Origin: Clostridium drakei | Lineage (GTDB): Bacteria; Bacillota; Clostridia; Clostridiales; Clostridiaceae | Assembly (NCBI RefSeq): GCF_000633595.2 | Contig: NZ_JIBU02000008.1 | Span: forward strand, 124,001-188,000 | Direction of reading: 5' to 3' | DNA length: 64,000 nucleotides | Shown: positions 54,401 to 62,100 of the stretch, piece after piece | How positions within the stretch are numbered: position 1 is the stretch's first letter | How the letters are laid out: the number at the start of each line of letters is the position of its first letter | Made by a program: the position numbers and the translations under genes | Notes under the pieces: generated by a model | Told to the model about the DNA's origin: nothing | What the model saw: only the letters and a program-made list of their open reading frames with translations | The model's database searches: none

Positions 54401-55146
54401 CAACATTTACATTAACTACTCAATCAGGAAAAGAAATTAAGAATGGTGATGTAATAACAGTTACATTAAATTCAGGAAAAGTATTATATGATGCGTCACA
54501 AAATCCAGTTTCTTCAATAACTAAGACAGTAACAGCTACTACAACAGAAACTGCTTTAGCATTAGGTACAGGACATACAGCTGATGGATCAAAAATAACA
54601 TTAAAACTTAACCATGCAATAGATCCTGCAACATTAAAAGCTGATGGTTCAGACTTTGTAGTACCAGGATACATTATAAAGAATGCAGTTCTTGCAAACA
54701 CTAACCAAGATGTAGTACTTACATTAGCTAATGCAATTCCAGCAAGTACAAAAATAAATGTATCATTAGCAGATAATGCTAACATTTGTGATCTTGTAGG
54801 AAGTAAATTAGTAATTAGTACTCCAGTAGAAATAACTTCAGCAGCAGCAGCAACACCAGCAGCAGCATTAACAGCAACAGCAACTCAAGGATCAGTTACT
54901 GGATCAACAGCAATAACAGCAACACCAACAGGAACAAATACTTTAGTATATAAGGTTTCTAGTACAGCTGTTACAACACCAAATGTTGGAGATACAGTGT
55001 CAGGAACTAGTGCATTAACAAGTGGAGCTGATATAACAGGAGTAGATGATACAACTAATAAATATGTAGCTGTATATGAATTAGATGGAAGTAACAAAAT
55101 AGTTTCATTTAAGTTAATAACATTAACTTCTGCTGAAATAAAGTAG
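51457..55146 (+). CDS. Silent S-layer cassette B, no signal peptide (~1229 codons)
   Basis: TTG at 51457 is only a nominal start; a GAGGAGGTGA-like site lies ~14 bases upstream, farther than usual. From SAIT the first unit is similar in style to the expressed gene, and residues ~110-130 (IVIHFSEKMDASAA) are close to LKVTFSEKMDASAA of the 1539-aa protein. About ten Ig-like units follow (VKDIQNNANY, VKDLSDTPN, VKDASLNRI, VKDLAGNVI, IADKAGNYV). There is no signal peptide, head or promoter, and a terminator stands upstream. It is intact over ~1230 codons. The shared 3' flank follows the stop. Confidence 0.72.
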   Translation: MGSVSAITATSATVTLAAAQTTAPTADKFDVEVTPEGATAATKYAVKTVTPVDGDTTNTKFVLTFEDGKTLDKTQGNLKVNGQAPATKVVTGSEYDYDFKVPEIKNVEIRDDQHIVIHFSEKMDASAAPSTTVFNTYEFTKISDQTKLIGNVGDTADQTGVLAALSADKKSVTLTLGQKMVPATYTLKVKTGAAVKDIQNNANYKVYPGTEVTVTPTADQLTDKTAPAMTKAEYDSSTKQLKLTFDSAVKDSTFAQANVLFGGIALTASDVIIDTTPDDNVLTIQLSDATAAKLNLASGANVELKAVDGQSLADANGNEVSGTMAVSLQTPPTLADATATGTSFDEASRVLTIKFNEPVKLVDASLITLDNQADVAQALSKANDTIVAGTDGTDTIKIQLSKATYDNISDNTGKTIGLVVGAGAVKDLSDTPNKAISKVEVAYAQDTTAPVFATTGAATFNNRTGELVLSFSKPVIETVSTEANVKITDGTVTKSLADLKAGGGSVVVKDNTITVKVGTELANVKGWFDAGSKVIVFTTADGDVIDYAANGLKAIASTDAKAPVVTLKDEIAPQIVTPNAVGTLSSTKFSLKFNEAMDATSANTAANYKVYDQQNDKYIACTAVQLQSDNQTVVLTFAEALTVPNNDNYKIYVNNVKDASLNRIANDSTAAFTLGTADTTAPGVNKAEFTNKDANSIEVTYTKVVNPSDAENIANYVVKDGTTAYALTNAKVTSKVTAGVTVATITFDNVIPTAKSTLTLKVNNVKDLAGNVIKVAGDADTPATAVDDNFVTIAAKTGSIDSVAPTYVATILDMGGTANDKVILTFTKDVDTTSVMNPASYAVSSSTVTGLTVASVEKYDAATKQATLVLNKNVGTANDISFNVVANKIADKAGNYVAATAQTGLAAQDLTAPTLDTVTADAKLADKSDVITLKFNKDVYENTTGTALAPADLSKYFTVKVGNTTLTGSDLDAYFTELGSGSTFTLTTQSGKEIKNGDVITVTLNSGKVLYDASQNPVSSITKTVTATTTETALALGTGHTADGSKITLKLNHAIDPATLKADGSDFVVPGYIIKNAVLANTNQDVVLTLANAIPASTKINVSLADNANICDLVGSKLVISTPVEITSAAAATPAAALTATATQGSVTGSTAITATPTGTNTLVYKVSSTAVTTPNVGDTVSGTSALTSGADITGVDDTTNKYVAVYELDGSNKIVSFKLITLTSAEIK

Positions 55147-55387
55147 CAAACTTAACTTTTCAGGTTTCACAAAGGGATCAAACCCGTAGAAAATTTATAA
55201 ATACAAAAATTAAAGGAGAGGAAGGAAAGTACAGCCTTCCTTCTCCCATCTAAATGAACGGATAAAATTGTACTAACATATCTAAAAATATCTTTAAGTC
55301 AAAAAAATAATCAGGTCACATACTGATTGAAAAACAGAATAATCAAAACTAAGAGTATCTCTAGGGGTACTCTTCTATTCTTTTTTG
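55147..55387 (+). repeat. Conserved cassette 3' flank (copy B)
   Basis: Shares the GGAAGGAAAGTACAGCCTTC hairpin, the AATCAGGTCACATACTGATT segment and terminator GAGTATCTCTAGGGGTACTC (55353-55372) plus T-run. Its first 60 bases differ from copies 1 and A and resemble the tails at 56878 and 57436 only in part. Confidence 0.75.
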
Positions 55388-55477
55388 AATTAATATAAAA
55401 ATATGAGTTAATTAATTGAATGATATAGGCAATAGTAATATAATCTAATTATGTGTAAAGTACAGGAGGTGAGGCAG

Positions 55478-55840
55478 ATGAAGAAACAAACAAGGATAAC
55501 AGCTGCAGTAGTATTAGCATTAGTAGTAATTATTGGTGGATACTATGGTTATCAGAAATATAGTCTTAATAAAAGAGTACAAACATCAGATAAGATGATG
55601 AAGGATAAGGGTATAAAGCAAAATAATACAGATAAATCTATAGTAGATGAGATATTAAAAAATGATACTGATTTAGAATATGCATACATAAGTCATAATG
55701 GTGAAACTATAATGTTAAACTTAAAGTTTAAAAAAGGAATACAGGATAAAGACAAATATTCAAAAGTAAGTAAATATATGGAGAAAGTTAGAGGACAATA
55801 CAAAGGTAAGAATGTAAATGCAACAATGATTCCTAATTAG
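55478..55840 (+). CDS. Small single-pass membrane protein, copy 3 (120 aa)
   Basis: ATG at 55478 follows AGGAGGTGAGGCAG. Nearly the same as 19396 and 41543 (anchor ITAAVVLALVVIIGGYYGY). All three are intact although the rest of this unit is decaying, which suggests a link with the cassette rather than with IntA. Confidence 0.75.
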   Translation: MKKQTRITAAVVLALVVIIGGYYGYQKYSLNKRVQTSDKMMKDKGIKQNNTDKSIVDEILKNDTDLEYAYISHNGETIMLNLKFKKGIQDKDKYSKVSKYMEKVRGQYKGKNVNATMIPN

Positions 55841-55884
55841 TATTTGTGATATTTAGAATAAAATTATATTTGAATCAGAGAAAT

Positions 55885-55917
55885 GGATAGCACAAGTTGT
55901 TATCCTTATTTTTATTT
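55885..55917 (+). terminator. Terminator after the 120-aa gene (copy 3)
   Basis: Same GGATAGCA/TGTTATCC hairpin and T-rich tail as in the other copies. Confidence 0.7.
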
Positions 55918-56023
55918 CACTGCAAAATAATAAGAAAATACACTGCATAAAAATTCTCTAGATATGGTAGAAAGCAAAATGCTACTAATAGCAACAGTTC
56001 GTGTCAAATTACATGCCTAAATT

Positions 56024-56053
56024 TTCACTGCATAATCTAAATAATGCAGTGAA
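56024..56053. promoter_or_regulatory. 30-bp dyad upstream of the 201-aa gene (copy 3)
   Basis: Perfect arms TTCACTGCAT and ATGCAGTGAA around AATCTAAATA, as at 42088, although the ~60 bases before it differ from the other copies. Confidence 0.6.
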
Positions 56054-56134
56054 CTAACCTGTAACAAGCCTAAAATCAAACTTATATTATTCCTTTGAAT
56101 AATAAAATTATAATTCAAGGAGGAATATAATAAT

Positions 56135-56740
56135 ATGAACACATCAAAGAACACTTCAATCATTAGTAAATTCATAACTAAGGAGATAGAACACATCTAT
56201 CAAAGATACAACAGTATTCCAGAAGATGAGCTAAACAATGTAAAACAATTCATAGAGATACTAGAAAAAAATCATCTAAATTTTGATCCCTATAGAAGCT
56301 ATGCTGCTACAAAAGCAACTGCTGAAATATGTGCTGAATTAGAGGATATAGACATTATAAGACTATATTTATTCATACTGGATGATTTAGGACTAGACAT
56401 AAAAGCAGAAGATACTAAAGAAGTATATATGGATTTAATTGAAAAAGGCTATTGTAAAATTCCAGGGTACTACTTATATAAAGATGAGGAAACAATGAAG
56501 GAATTAGCTAGAGATGAACTAGATTGTAAGCTAGATGACACTGAGCAAGTAGCAGATATGTTTGATGCAGAAGACCTAGCTAATCTATGGGTATTCGGAA
56601 CTTCAAAACAGGAAGCAGCAAAACAATACATGAGGGACAATGAGTGGTGGGAAATACTAGGCTGTGAGCAAGGAGAGGAAGGATACACTGACTATTATGG
56701 TGATATGATCTACTACAGCTTAACTGGTGAGGAGGTGTAG
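56135..56740 (+). CDS. Hypothetical element protein, copy 3 (201 aa)
   Basis: The start follows TCAAGGAGGAATATAATA. It is close to 42196 (shared ISKFITKEIEHIYQRYNSIP and LWVFGTSKQEAAKQYMRDN). The gene is intact although the genes that normally follow are broken or absent. Unknown function. Confidence 0.68.
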   Translation: MNTSKNTSIISKFITKEIEHIYQRYNSIPEDELNNVKQFIEILEKNHLNFDPYRSYAATKATAEICAELEDIDIIRLYLFILDDLGLDIKAEDTKEVYMDLIEKGYCKIPGYYLYKDEETMKELARDELDCKLDDTEQVADMFDAEDLANLWVFGTSKQEAAKQYMRDNEWWEILGCEQGEEGYTDYYGDMIYYSLTGEEV

Positions 56741-56743
56741 TAA

Positions 56744-56878
56744 ATGATTAAGATAGCATATAGAAAGAAAATAGAATCTATTAATTACCTACCACTAGAG
56801 GTTGTAAGTGTAGTATCAGAAATAGCAGCTATATTAGATGATAACTATGGAGAAGAAAGAAATGCAGATGATGAATAG
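56744..56878 (+). pseudogene. Truncated 119-aa gene (44 codons left)
   Basis: MIKIAYRKKIESINYLPLEV continues to GEERNADDE and stops at TAG, exactly where a cassette 3' flank (CTCGGAAAAACTTTCCTCGC) begins. The last ~75 codons and the whole IntA gene are missing. This is a clean deletion or recombination scar. Confidence 0.8.
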
Positions 56879-57060
56879 CTCGGAAAAACTTTCCTCGCAA
56901 AGGGGTCAGACCCTTGGGGAAATATGTAAATAACAAATTAAAGGAGAGGAAGGAAAATACAGCCTTTCATATACCATAGTCAAGGTCACACACTGGCTGA
57001 AAACTAAATAATTAAATCAAAACTGAGAGTATCTTTAGAGATTCTCTTTTATTCTTTTTT
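56878..57060 (+). repeat. Cassette 3' flank without a cassette (scar 1)
   Basis: It contains TCCTCGCAAAGGGGTCAGAC, AGGAGAGGAAGG, GTCAAGGTCACACACTGGCT and a terminator (GAGAGTATC..GATTCTC plus T-run, 57025-57060). The order is that of the other flanks but no cassette precedes it. The joint with the broken 119-aa gene marks the loss of a cassette and adjoining genes. Confidence 0.7.
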
Positions 57061-57158
57061 GGGTGAATAAATTCCTATTTAGCGAAATTATAATCCACTA
57101 CTTGAAGTTACACTATATTGGTGATAAAATGTGTTTATAAATTAATGGTGGTGAAAAA

Positions 57159-57398
57159 ATGGATAAAGAAACGAAACAGATGTTTGAACTTATTTTACAA
57201 AAACTAAACAACATGGAGAAAAGACAGGAGAATATGGAAATAAGGCAGGATGAAATATATTCTGTAGTAAAATCAATAGAACATAGCAATAATGTAAGGA
57301 AAGCAGAAATAGATAATTTGATTTATAAAGTAGCACATGTTGAAGGAACAATTAATGGTGTAGGCGAATTAATTGAAAAAAGAAGATCAATTAAATAG
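57159..57398 (+). CDS. Small coiled-coil protein (79 aa)
   Basis: ATG at 57159 follows GGTGGTGAAAAA. It is highly charged and helical (FELILQKLNNMEKRQENMEI) with heptad-like spacing, and ends EGTINGVGELIEKRRSIK. Similar short coiled-coil proteins are common as orphans in Clostridium. A related broken copy follows at 57607. Function unknown. Confidence 0.6.
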   Translation: MDKETKQMFELILQKLNNMEKRQENMEIRQDEIYSVVKSIEHSNNVRKAEIDNLIYKVAHVEGTINGVGELIEKRRSIK

Positions 57399-57409
57399 TT
57401 GATATATTT

Positions 57410-57432
57410 AGGAGGGTAACCTCTTTTTTTTT
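57410..57432 (+). terminator. Short terminator after the coiled-coil gene
   Basis: AGGAGGGTAACCTC followed by TTTTTTTTT. Confidence 0.6.
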
Positions 57433-57435
57433 AGC

Positions 57436-57535
57436 AAGCTCGGAAAAACTTCCTCGTAAAGGTGTCAGACCCTTGGGAGAACATGTAAGCAAAAGAGAGG
57501 AAGAAAGTACAGCCTTCCTTCTTCCATTGTCCATT
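57436..57535 (+). repeat. Cassette 3' flank without a cassette (scar 2)
   Basis: AGCTCGGAAAAACTTCCTCG, GTGTCAGACCCTTGG, GAGAGGAAGAAAGTACAGCC and CTTCCTTCTTCCAT match the first part of scar 1 and the flanks. The later part and terminator are absent. Confidence 0.65.
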
Positions 57536-57606
57536 TAGCGAAGTTAGAAATTTACTTAGGATACGATTAAATTGATGTTAATATTAAAAATATAGGTGGT
57601 GAAAAG

Positions 57607-57837
57607 ATGGATAATGAAATTTTACATTTATTAAAAACTATTAATAATAAGCTTGATGAACATACGCAAATATTTAGATTTTTAGAACATACAAGTGAAG
57701 TTCATAAGTCATAAATAGATAAAGTTAATTATGCTGTTACAAGACTTGAAGGGGAAGTTAAAGGGATAAGAGAAGATCTTACAGCAGTAGAAATGATAAC
57801 GTCAAAAAAAGAAAAAGTACCCCTAGAGATACTCTAA
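57607..57837 (+). pseudogene. Coiled-coil gene with internal stop
   Basis: MDNEILHLLKTINNKLDEHT ... HTSEVHKS is interrupted by TAA, then IDKVNYAVTRLEGEVKGIRE continues in the same frame to 57837. It is related to the 79-aa protein (same HSNN..IDNL..V..VEG spacing). The TAA stands where a glutamate codon is expected. Its last ~25 bases coincide with a reverse-oriented cassette terminator (GTACCCCTAGAGATACTC). Confidence 0.65.
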
Positions 57838-57844
57838 ATTAAGT

Positions 57845-58276
57845 TTATTTATTTACTTCAAATGGTTTTTCTTCTACTATATTTCCATCATAGGATGCTT
57901 GAAGTATGTATTCTCCTCCATTTTTAACTTCTATGGGTTGTATAGGGTATTCTAGCTTCTTATTATATGTCTTAAGTTCTTTAGAGTATATTTTATTTTT
58001 ACCATCCTTGGATTTAACCACTATGGAAATAGTGCTATCTTTACTAAAATCCTTTTTTGATACTATATCGTAATAGACTACATCACCTAATTTAAATTTG
58101 TTTTTCTCTTCTTTTATTCTCATTTTATCATTAAATGTACTTCCAACTCTGATATTAAAATAATTGCTAGATTTTTTTATATTAAAAGATTCTTTATTAT
58201 TAATAAACAATCCAGCACCAATCCCTATAATCAATAATATTATTAAAACTAATATCGTTTTAGTTCTTTTTTTCAC
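57845..58276 (-). CDS. Small single-pass membrane protein downstream of cassette C (143 aa)
   Basis: GTG at 58276 follows GGAGGTAATAATT on the minus strand; an ATG 5 codons earlier lies on the ribosome site itself. The anchor TKTILVLIILLIIGIGAGLF is followed by a ~110-residue outer domain with a beta-rich pattern (DVVYYDIVSKKDFSKDSTIS, NGGEYILQASYDGN). It occupies the same place after a cassette flank as the 120-aa proteins and has the same topology, but sequence similarity is limited to the N-terminal anchor style. It may be a functional analogue. Confidence 0.7.
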   Translation of the reverse strand: MKKRTKTILVLIILLIIGIGAGLFINNKESFNIKKSSNYFNIRVGSTFNDKMRIKEEKNKFKLGDVVYYDIVSKKDFSKDSTISIVVKSKDGKNKIYSKELKTYNKKLEYPIQPIEVKNGGEYILQASYDGNIVEEKPFEVNK

Positions 58277-58465
58277 AATTATTACCTCCATATAGTTTCT
58301 ATGTTATGATTTATATGTGTATATTTTAAAGCAATACTATCATTTAATAGCTTACCTTGTTGTAGCTTTACCTATGTTATCATCTTTTATTATGCTTCTT
58401 ATATATCCAACTTAATCACATTATTATTTATTAGATTATTCAATTTATAATTTTAATATAGATTC

Positions 58466-58614
58466 CTCAAAAAGAATAGAAGAGCACCATAAATAGGTAC
58501 TCTATTTTTAATGTGATTATTTAATTTTTCAGCCAGTGTGTGATCTGACTATTTTGTGATGTTTGGATGTGATTTCATTTAAATCAGAGAAGGAAGGTTT
58601 CCCTTCCCCTTATA
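58466..58614 (-). repeat. Conserved cassette 3' flank (copy C, inverted)
   Basis: On the minus strand it reads GGGAAGGGAAACCTTCCTTC, ATAGTCAGATCACACACTGG, then terminator GAGTACC..GGTGCTC plus TTCTATTCTTTTT. It corresponds to the plus-strand flanks but is shorter at its start. Confidence 0.75.
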
Positions 58615-61600
58615 TTATTGAGCTGTTACTACATATCCTGATGCAGATGAAGCATTTCTGCTTATCTTGTTACCGGATGCATCTACTGCTGTTTGAGTAG
58701 TATCGCCAGCAACTACATTAATTGTAGTAATTCCAGCATCAAATACTGCATTAGCATCAAGTTTAATAACAACTTGACCATTTACTACTTTAGCAACTGG
58801 AGCTGTACCAAAGCTATATCCACTTGATAAAGCAAAGTTGTTAGCAATTGCAGCTGCGTCCATATCTGCTGCATTTACTTTTTCACCAAATGATACAATT
58901 ATTACTTTATCAGTTCCAGCTCCTGCTGTACCGTTTGTATAATCATAAGTTGTACTGTAAGTAGCTCCTGTTATTGAAGGTCTTGTTGTATCTGCACTTG
59001 TTACAGTTTTAGCTGTTCCATTTCCGTCTGCTACTACTGTCCAAGTATTTCTAACTGGATTATTTGTTCCCGCTTTTACAGTAAGACCTCTTAAGTAAGA
59101 TAATGCTGCTGTTGCATCAAGGTCAATACCATTTCCACCAAGAGTTATTGTTACTGAATCTGCTCCTGCGTAAGCAAACGTTGCAGCATCGCCTACGCTT
59201 GTACCTGCTGGCAACACAAATGTATCTGTTGCAGCTGTTCCAGCAGTCATACTAGCTACAGCTACTCCATTTGGATCTAAGTTTTGATCAAATACTACTG
59301 TAAGAGTATCTCCAGCACTTACTTTTCCATCATTATTGGCATCTGCATATACTGCGGATTTAACAGCTGGTGCAGCTGTTGCAGCTGTTGGTGCTGTCAA
59401 TACTTGTTTGTTTTCATCAGTTGTTCCTACATTAGTTGTGTTATCGTAGAATTTAATTGCTGTTTGTCCAGCTTTAATTCCTATTTTATCCCCAAGTGCT
59501 GCTGTATATCCTGTTCCAAGTGAAACTTTCAATTGGTTAGCATAATCTCCAGGTGTTACTGTTATGTTACCTGTTCCAAGATCATGGTTGTTATTGTTAG
59601 TGAATATTACATCATGAACTCCTGACACATTTCCATTAACTACTACAGGTTTATCAAATGTAACTACAAATGTATCTCCAGCATTCATTCCTGCCGCTCC
59701 ATTATCAATAAATGCTGTATTTTGATCAGTTGTATTTGTTGCAGTAATTGCTGAATCTGTTAATGCTGGTGCTGCTAAAGCAACTCCTGTTGTTAATGCT
59801 TGTGAATCTGCATAAGCATAAGTGCTTGTCATTACAGCTCCGCCTACTTTAGCTGCTATGTTTTTAATACCAATCTTATATGATGAATTAGATAATGTTA
59901 ATGGAGTAGCTGAGTGCAGATATACTGTTTGTTGATCTGATAATAAAGTAGCACTATCAAAATTAAATGTAACAGTTGAATCAGATACTAAATATGCAAT
60001 ATAGTTAGATACTGTTTCAGCTGTAGTTTTGTCAACCACCTGGTCAAATTTAACTTTTACATAGTTTGAACCATCAGCTGTTCTTATTGAAGCAGCTGGT
60101 GCTGCTGCTGGTGTCGCAACATAAGTAACTGGTACTTTATTAGCAACTGGTACTGCAAATGTTGAAAGACCGCCTTGGTCAGTAACTGCTCCTGCTGTAA
60201 CTGTTAAGTAAACTTTATCAGTTCCAGCCTTAACACCTGCTGTTTCTATTTCAGAATATTCAGCTTGAGAAGTTCCATTTGCATGAGTATTTATTAATGT
60301 ATAAGTTAAAGTTTTTCCATCATTTGTTATTTCTTCAGAAGCAATTGCTAATGGTGTAGCTGCATCTGTTCCTATAACTCCTGCTAATGTATCATTTACG
60401 TATAATGATAATTTTGTACTATCATCTGCATCAACTCTTACATCTTTGTTGAATGTAACTTTTAATTTGTGATCAGCTTCTGTGTATTGGGTTGAAACTA
60501 TTGAAAGAGCTGTCTTCTTTAATGTAACTATTCCACTGTAATCTTTTTCTACAAATTGTACTGGTGTAGTTGCTGCAGTTTCGATATCAGTTACATTTTC
60601 TAAATTTTGAGTTCCATCAAGTGTAATTCTTAATTTAGGTTGTTCTATAGTTATAGCTTCTAATGCTCTAGCAGTAGTTTGGTCTACAACTACAGTTACA
60701 GTGGCACTATTAACTGGTGTTACTAAAGATCCATTGATGTTTGCCCATGTATCTCCAGATGTAGTTTGAACTTTAACTTTATTTGCTCCTAAAGCAGTTG
60801 CAAATTTAGCTACATTTATTGGTTCTGAGAATGTAAATGTCATTCTGTTAGTTGTATCATCATATGAAACAGCTGATACTGTTGGTACTGCTGTAACTAC
60901 TGGTGTTACTGTGCCTGCTGCTGAAGTTGTAAATGCAGCATCTCCTAATACTATTTGAGGGTTATCTCCTAATGCATTGATTGCATCTATAGTTGCTTGC
61001 GCTGGACTTATTGTTCTTGTTATTGTTCCTGTACCACCAATTCCTACATAATCAGCAGCCTTTAATAGAACTTTATTTGTTCCAACTTGTACATAAACTG
61101 CATCATCAGCTGGAGTTCCTGAAACAGCTTTGTCAAATGTTAAAGATATTTGTCCATTTCCTCTGTTATAAGTTGCACTTACAACATTTGCTGCAGCTGT
61201 ATCTGGTGTCAATGTTCCATTAAATTCCATTGGAGAAGCAGCTACTATGGTATTAGCAACTGTTGCTCTATCATCTACACCTGTTGCATACAATATATAT
61301 CCAGCATTTGCAAGTCCACCTTGTGGGAAGCCTGCTACGCTTGCACCAGCTGAAATTGTGAATTTAATTTGAGTCTTATCTGTATTAGCAAATGCTGCTA
61401 CTGCATTTAGGTCAGTTGCTGCACTTGTTCCAACAAAGTTATTTGTTGTTCCATTAGTTTTGTTATATAATGAGTATTTTCCTGCTACTGTTAATGCAGT
61501 GTCAGCCACTGGTTCACTAAATGTAACAAGTACTGTTTTATTATTTAGTGCTTCAACTTTTGATATTTCAGGTTTCTTGAAATCGAAGTTCGAAGCTGTG

Positions 61601-61833
61601 CATCCATTAACTGTTAATGAACCTTCTTGTCCAGTTAATGATATTGATAATTTAGCAGTTTTAGCTGTAGAATCTACAGTTACAGCTGTTGGATTAACTG
61701 CTGCTGTTCCGTTTACAGATATTGAATAGTTTGTTACATTTCCTGCTGCAGTAACATCAAATCCTGTTGGTAATGTTACTGTTACTGTTGTTGTGGTAAT
61801 AGCACTTATATTTCCATTTTTTAAACCATATTT
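58615..61833 (-). CDS. Silent S-layer cassette C, inverted, no start (~1072 codons)
   Basis: On the minus strand the frame is open from 61833, just after a TAA, to the stop at 58615. The junction SAITTTT (61806 onward) is the same as in the expressed gene. The first possible GTG is internal (61509) and has no ribosome site. Ig-like units follow, with VTFSEPV, LTFDKAVSG and FTFSEPIN strands; the last ends TQTAVDASGNKISRNASSAS. No signal peptide, head or promoter is present. It differs in sequence from A, B and the expressed cassette along its whole length. Being inverted, it would need inversion, excision or gene conversion to be expressed. Confidence 0.72.
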   Translation of the reverse strand, partial: KYGLKNGNISAITTTTVTVTLPTGFDVTAAGNVTNYSISVNGTAAVNPTAVTVDSTAKTAKLSISLTGQEGSLTVNGCTASNFDFKKPEISKVEALNNKTVLVTFSEPVADTALTVAGKYSLYNKTNGTTNNFVGTSAATDLNAVAAFANTDKTQIKFTISAGASVAGFPQGGLANAGYILYATGVDDRATVANTIVAASPMEFNGTLTPDTAAANVVSATYNRGNGQISLTFDKAVSGTPADDAVYVQVGTNKVLLKAADYVGIGGTGTITRTISPAQATIDAINALGDNPQIVLGDAAFTTSAAGTVTPVVTAVPTVSAVSYDDTTNRMTFTFSEPINVAKFATALGANKVKVQTTSGDTWANINGSLVTPVNSATVTVVVDQTTARALEAITIEQPKLRITLDGTQNLENVTDIETAATTPVQFVEKDYSGIVTLKKTALSIVSTQYTEADHKLKVTFNKDVRVDADDSTKLSLYVNDTLAGVIGTDAATPLAIASEEITNDGKTLTYTLINTHANGTSQAEYSEIETAGVKAGTDKVYLTVTAGAVTDQGGLSTFAVPVANKVPVTYVATPAAAPAASIRTADGSNYVKVKFDQVVDKTTAETVSNYIAYLVSDSTVTFNFDSATLLSDQQTVYLHSATPLTLSNSSYKIGIKNIAAKVGGAVMTSTYAYADSQALTTGVALAAPALTDSAITATNTTDQNTAFIDNGAAGMNAGDTFVVTFDKPVVVNGNVSGVHDVIFTNNNNHDLGTGNITVTPGDYANQLKVSLGTGYTAALGDKIGIKAGQTAIKFYDNTTNVGTTDENKQVLTAPTAATAAPAVKSAVYADANNDGKVSAGDTLTVVFDQNLDPNGVAVASMTAGTAATDTFVLPAGTSVGDAATFAYAGADSVTITLGGNGIDLDATAALSYLRGLTVKAGTNNPVRNTWTVVADGNGTAKTVTSADTTRPSITGATYSTTYDYTNGTAGAGTDKVIIVSFGEKVNAADMDAAAIANNFALSSGYSFGTAPVAKVVNGQVVIKLDANAVFDAGITTINVVAGDTTQTAVDASGNKISRNASSASGYVVTAQ

Positions 61834-62100
61834 TTACATCCTAAAAATGGCAGTATAGCTTGTACTATACCATTTGAATATTTAAAACATTTATTAATCA
61901 TATATTATATTAATGAATTGTAATTCTTGCATTGATAAATATTTATTAAATATTTAATAAATTAAAAATATTGTTTTATTATAAAAATAAATAAATAATA
62001 AATATTAAAATATAAAATATTATAAAAAGCAAGTAACTGACGAAAAAATAAATGCTATAGTTGATATATAGCATTTTTGTAAAATAATATATAAATTTTC
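61834..62100 (-). other. AT-rich gap between Acc and cassette C with dyad
   Basis: A dyad at 61845-61875 (AAATGGCAGTATAG, CTTGTA, CTATACCATTT; bulged) lies 30 bases before the junction. On the minus strand its centre reads TATAGTACAAG, sharing AGTACAA with the sites before cassettes A and B. 61890-62040 is almost pure A/T. A hairpin ATGCTATA/TATAGCAT at 62052-62074 with T-rich sequence after it on the minus strand should terminate the Acc transcript. Confidence 0.5.

Larger units (their letters stand above)
51469..57837 (+). mobile_element. Unit 3: truncated S-layer cassette element
   Basis: Cassette B is followed by the 3' flank, the 120-aa gene, the 201-aa gene and a truncated 119-aa gene. 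The rest (IntA to Acc) is missing and replaced by two cassette tails and two small coiled-coil genes. It ends where the strand order reverses. Confidence 0.45.

Noticed and set aside
59284-61353. Plus-strand frames within cassette C
   Set aside because: They are cysteine/serine- or leucine-rich antisense of the minus-strand Ig-like repeats, without start signals.
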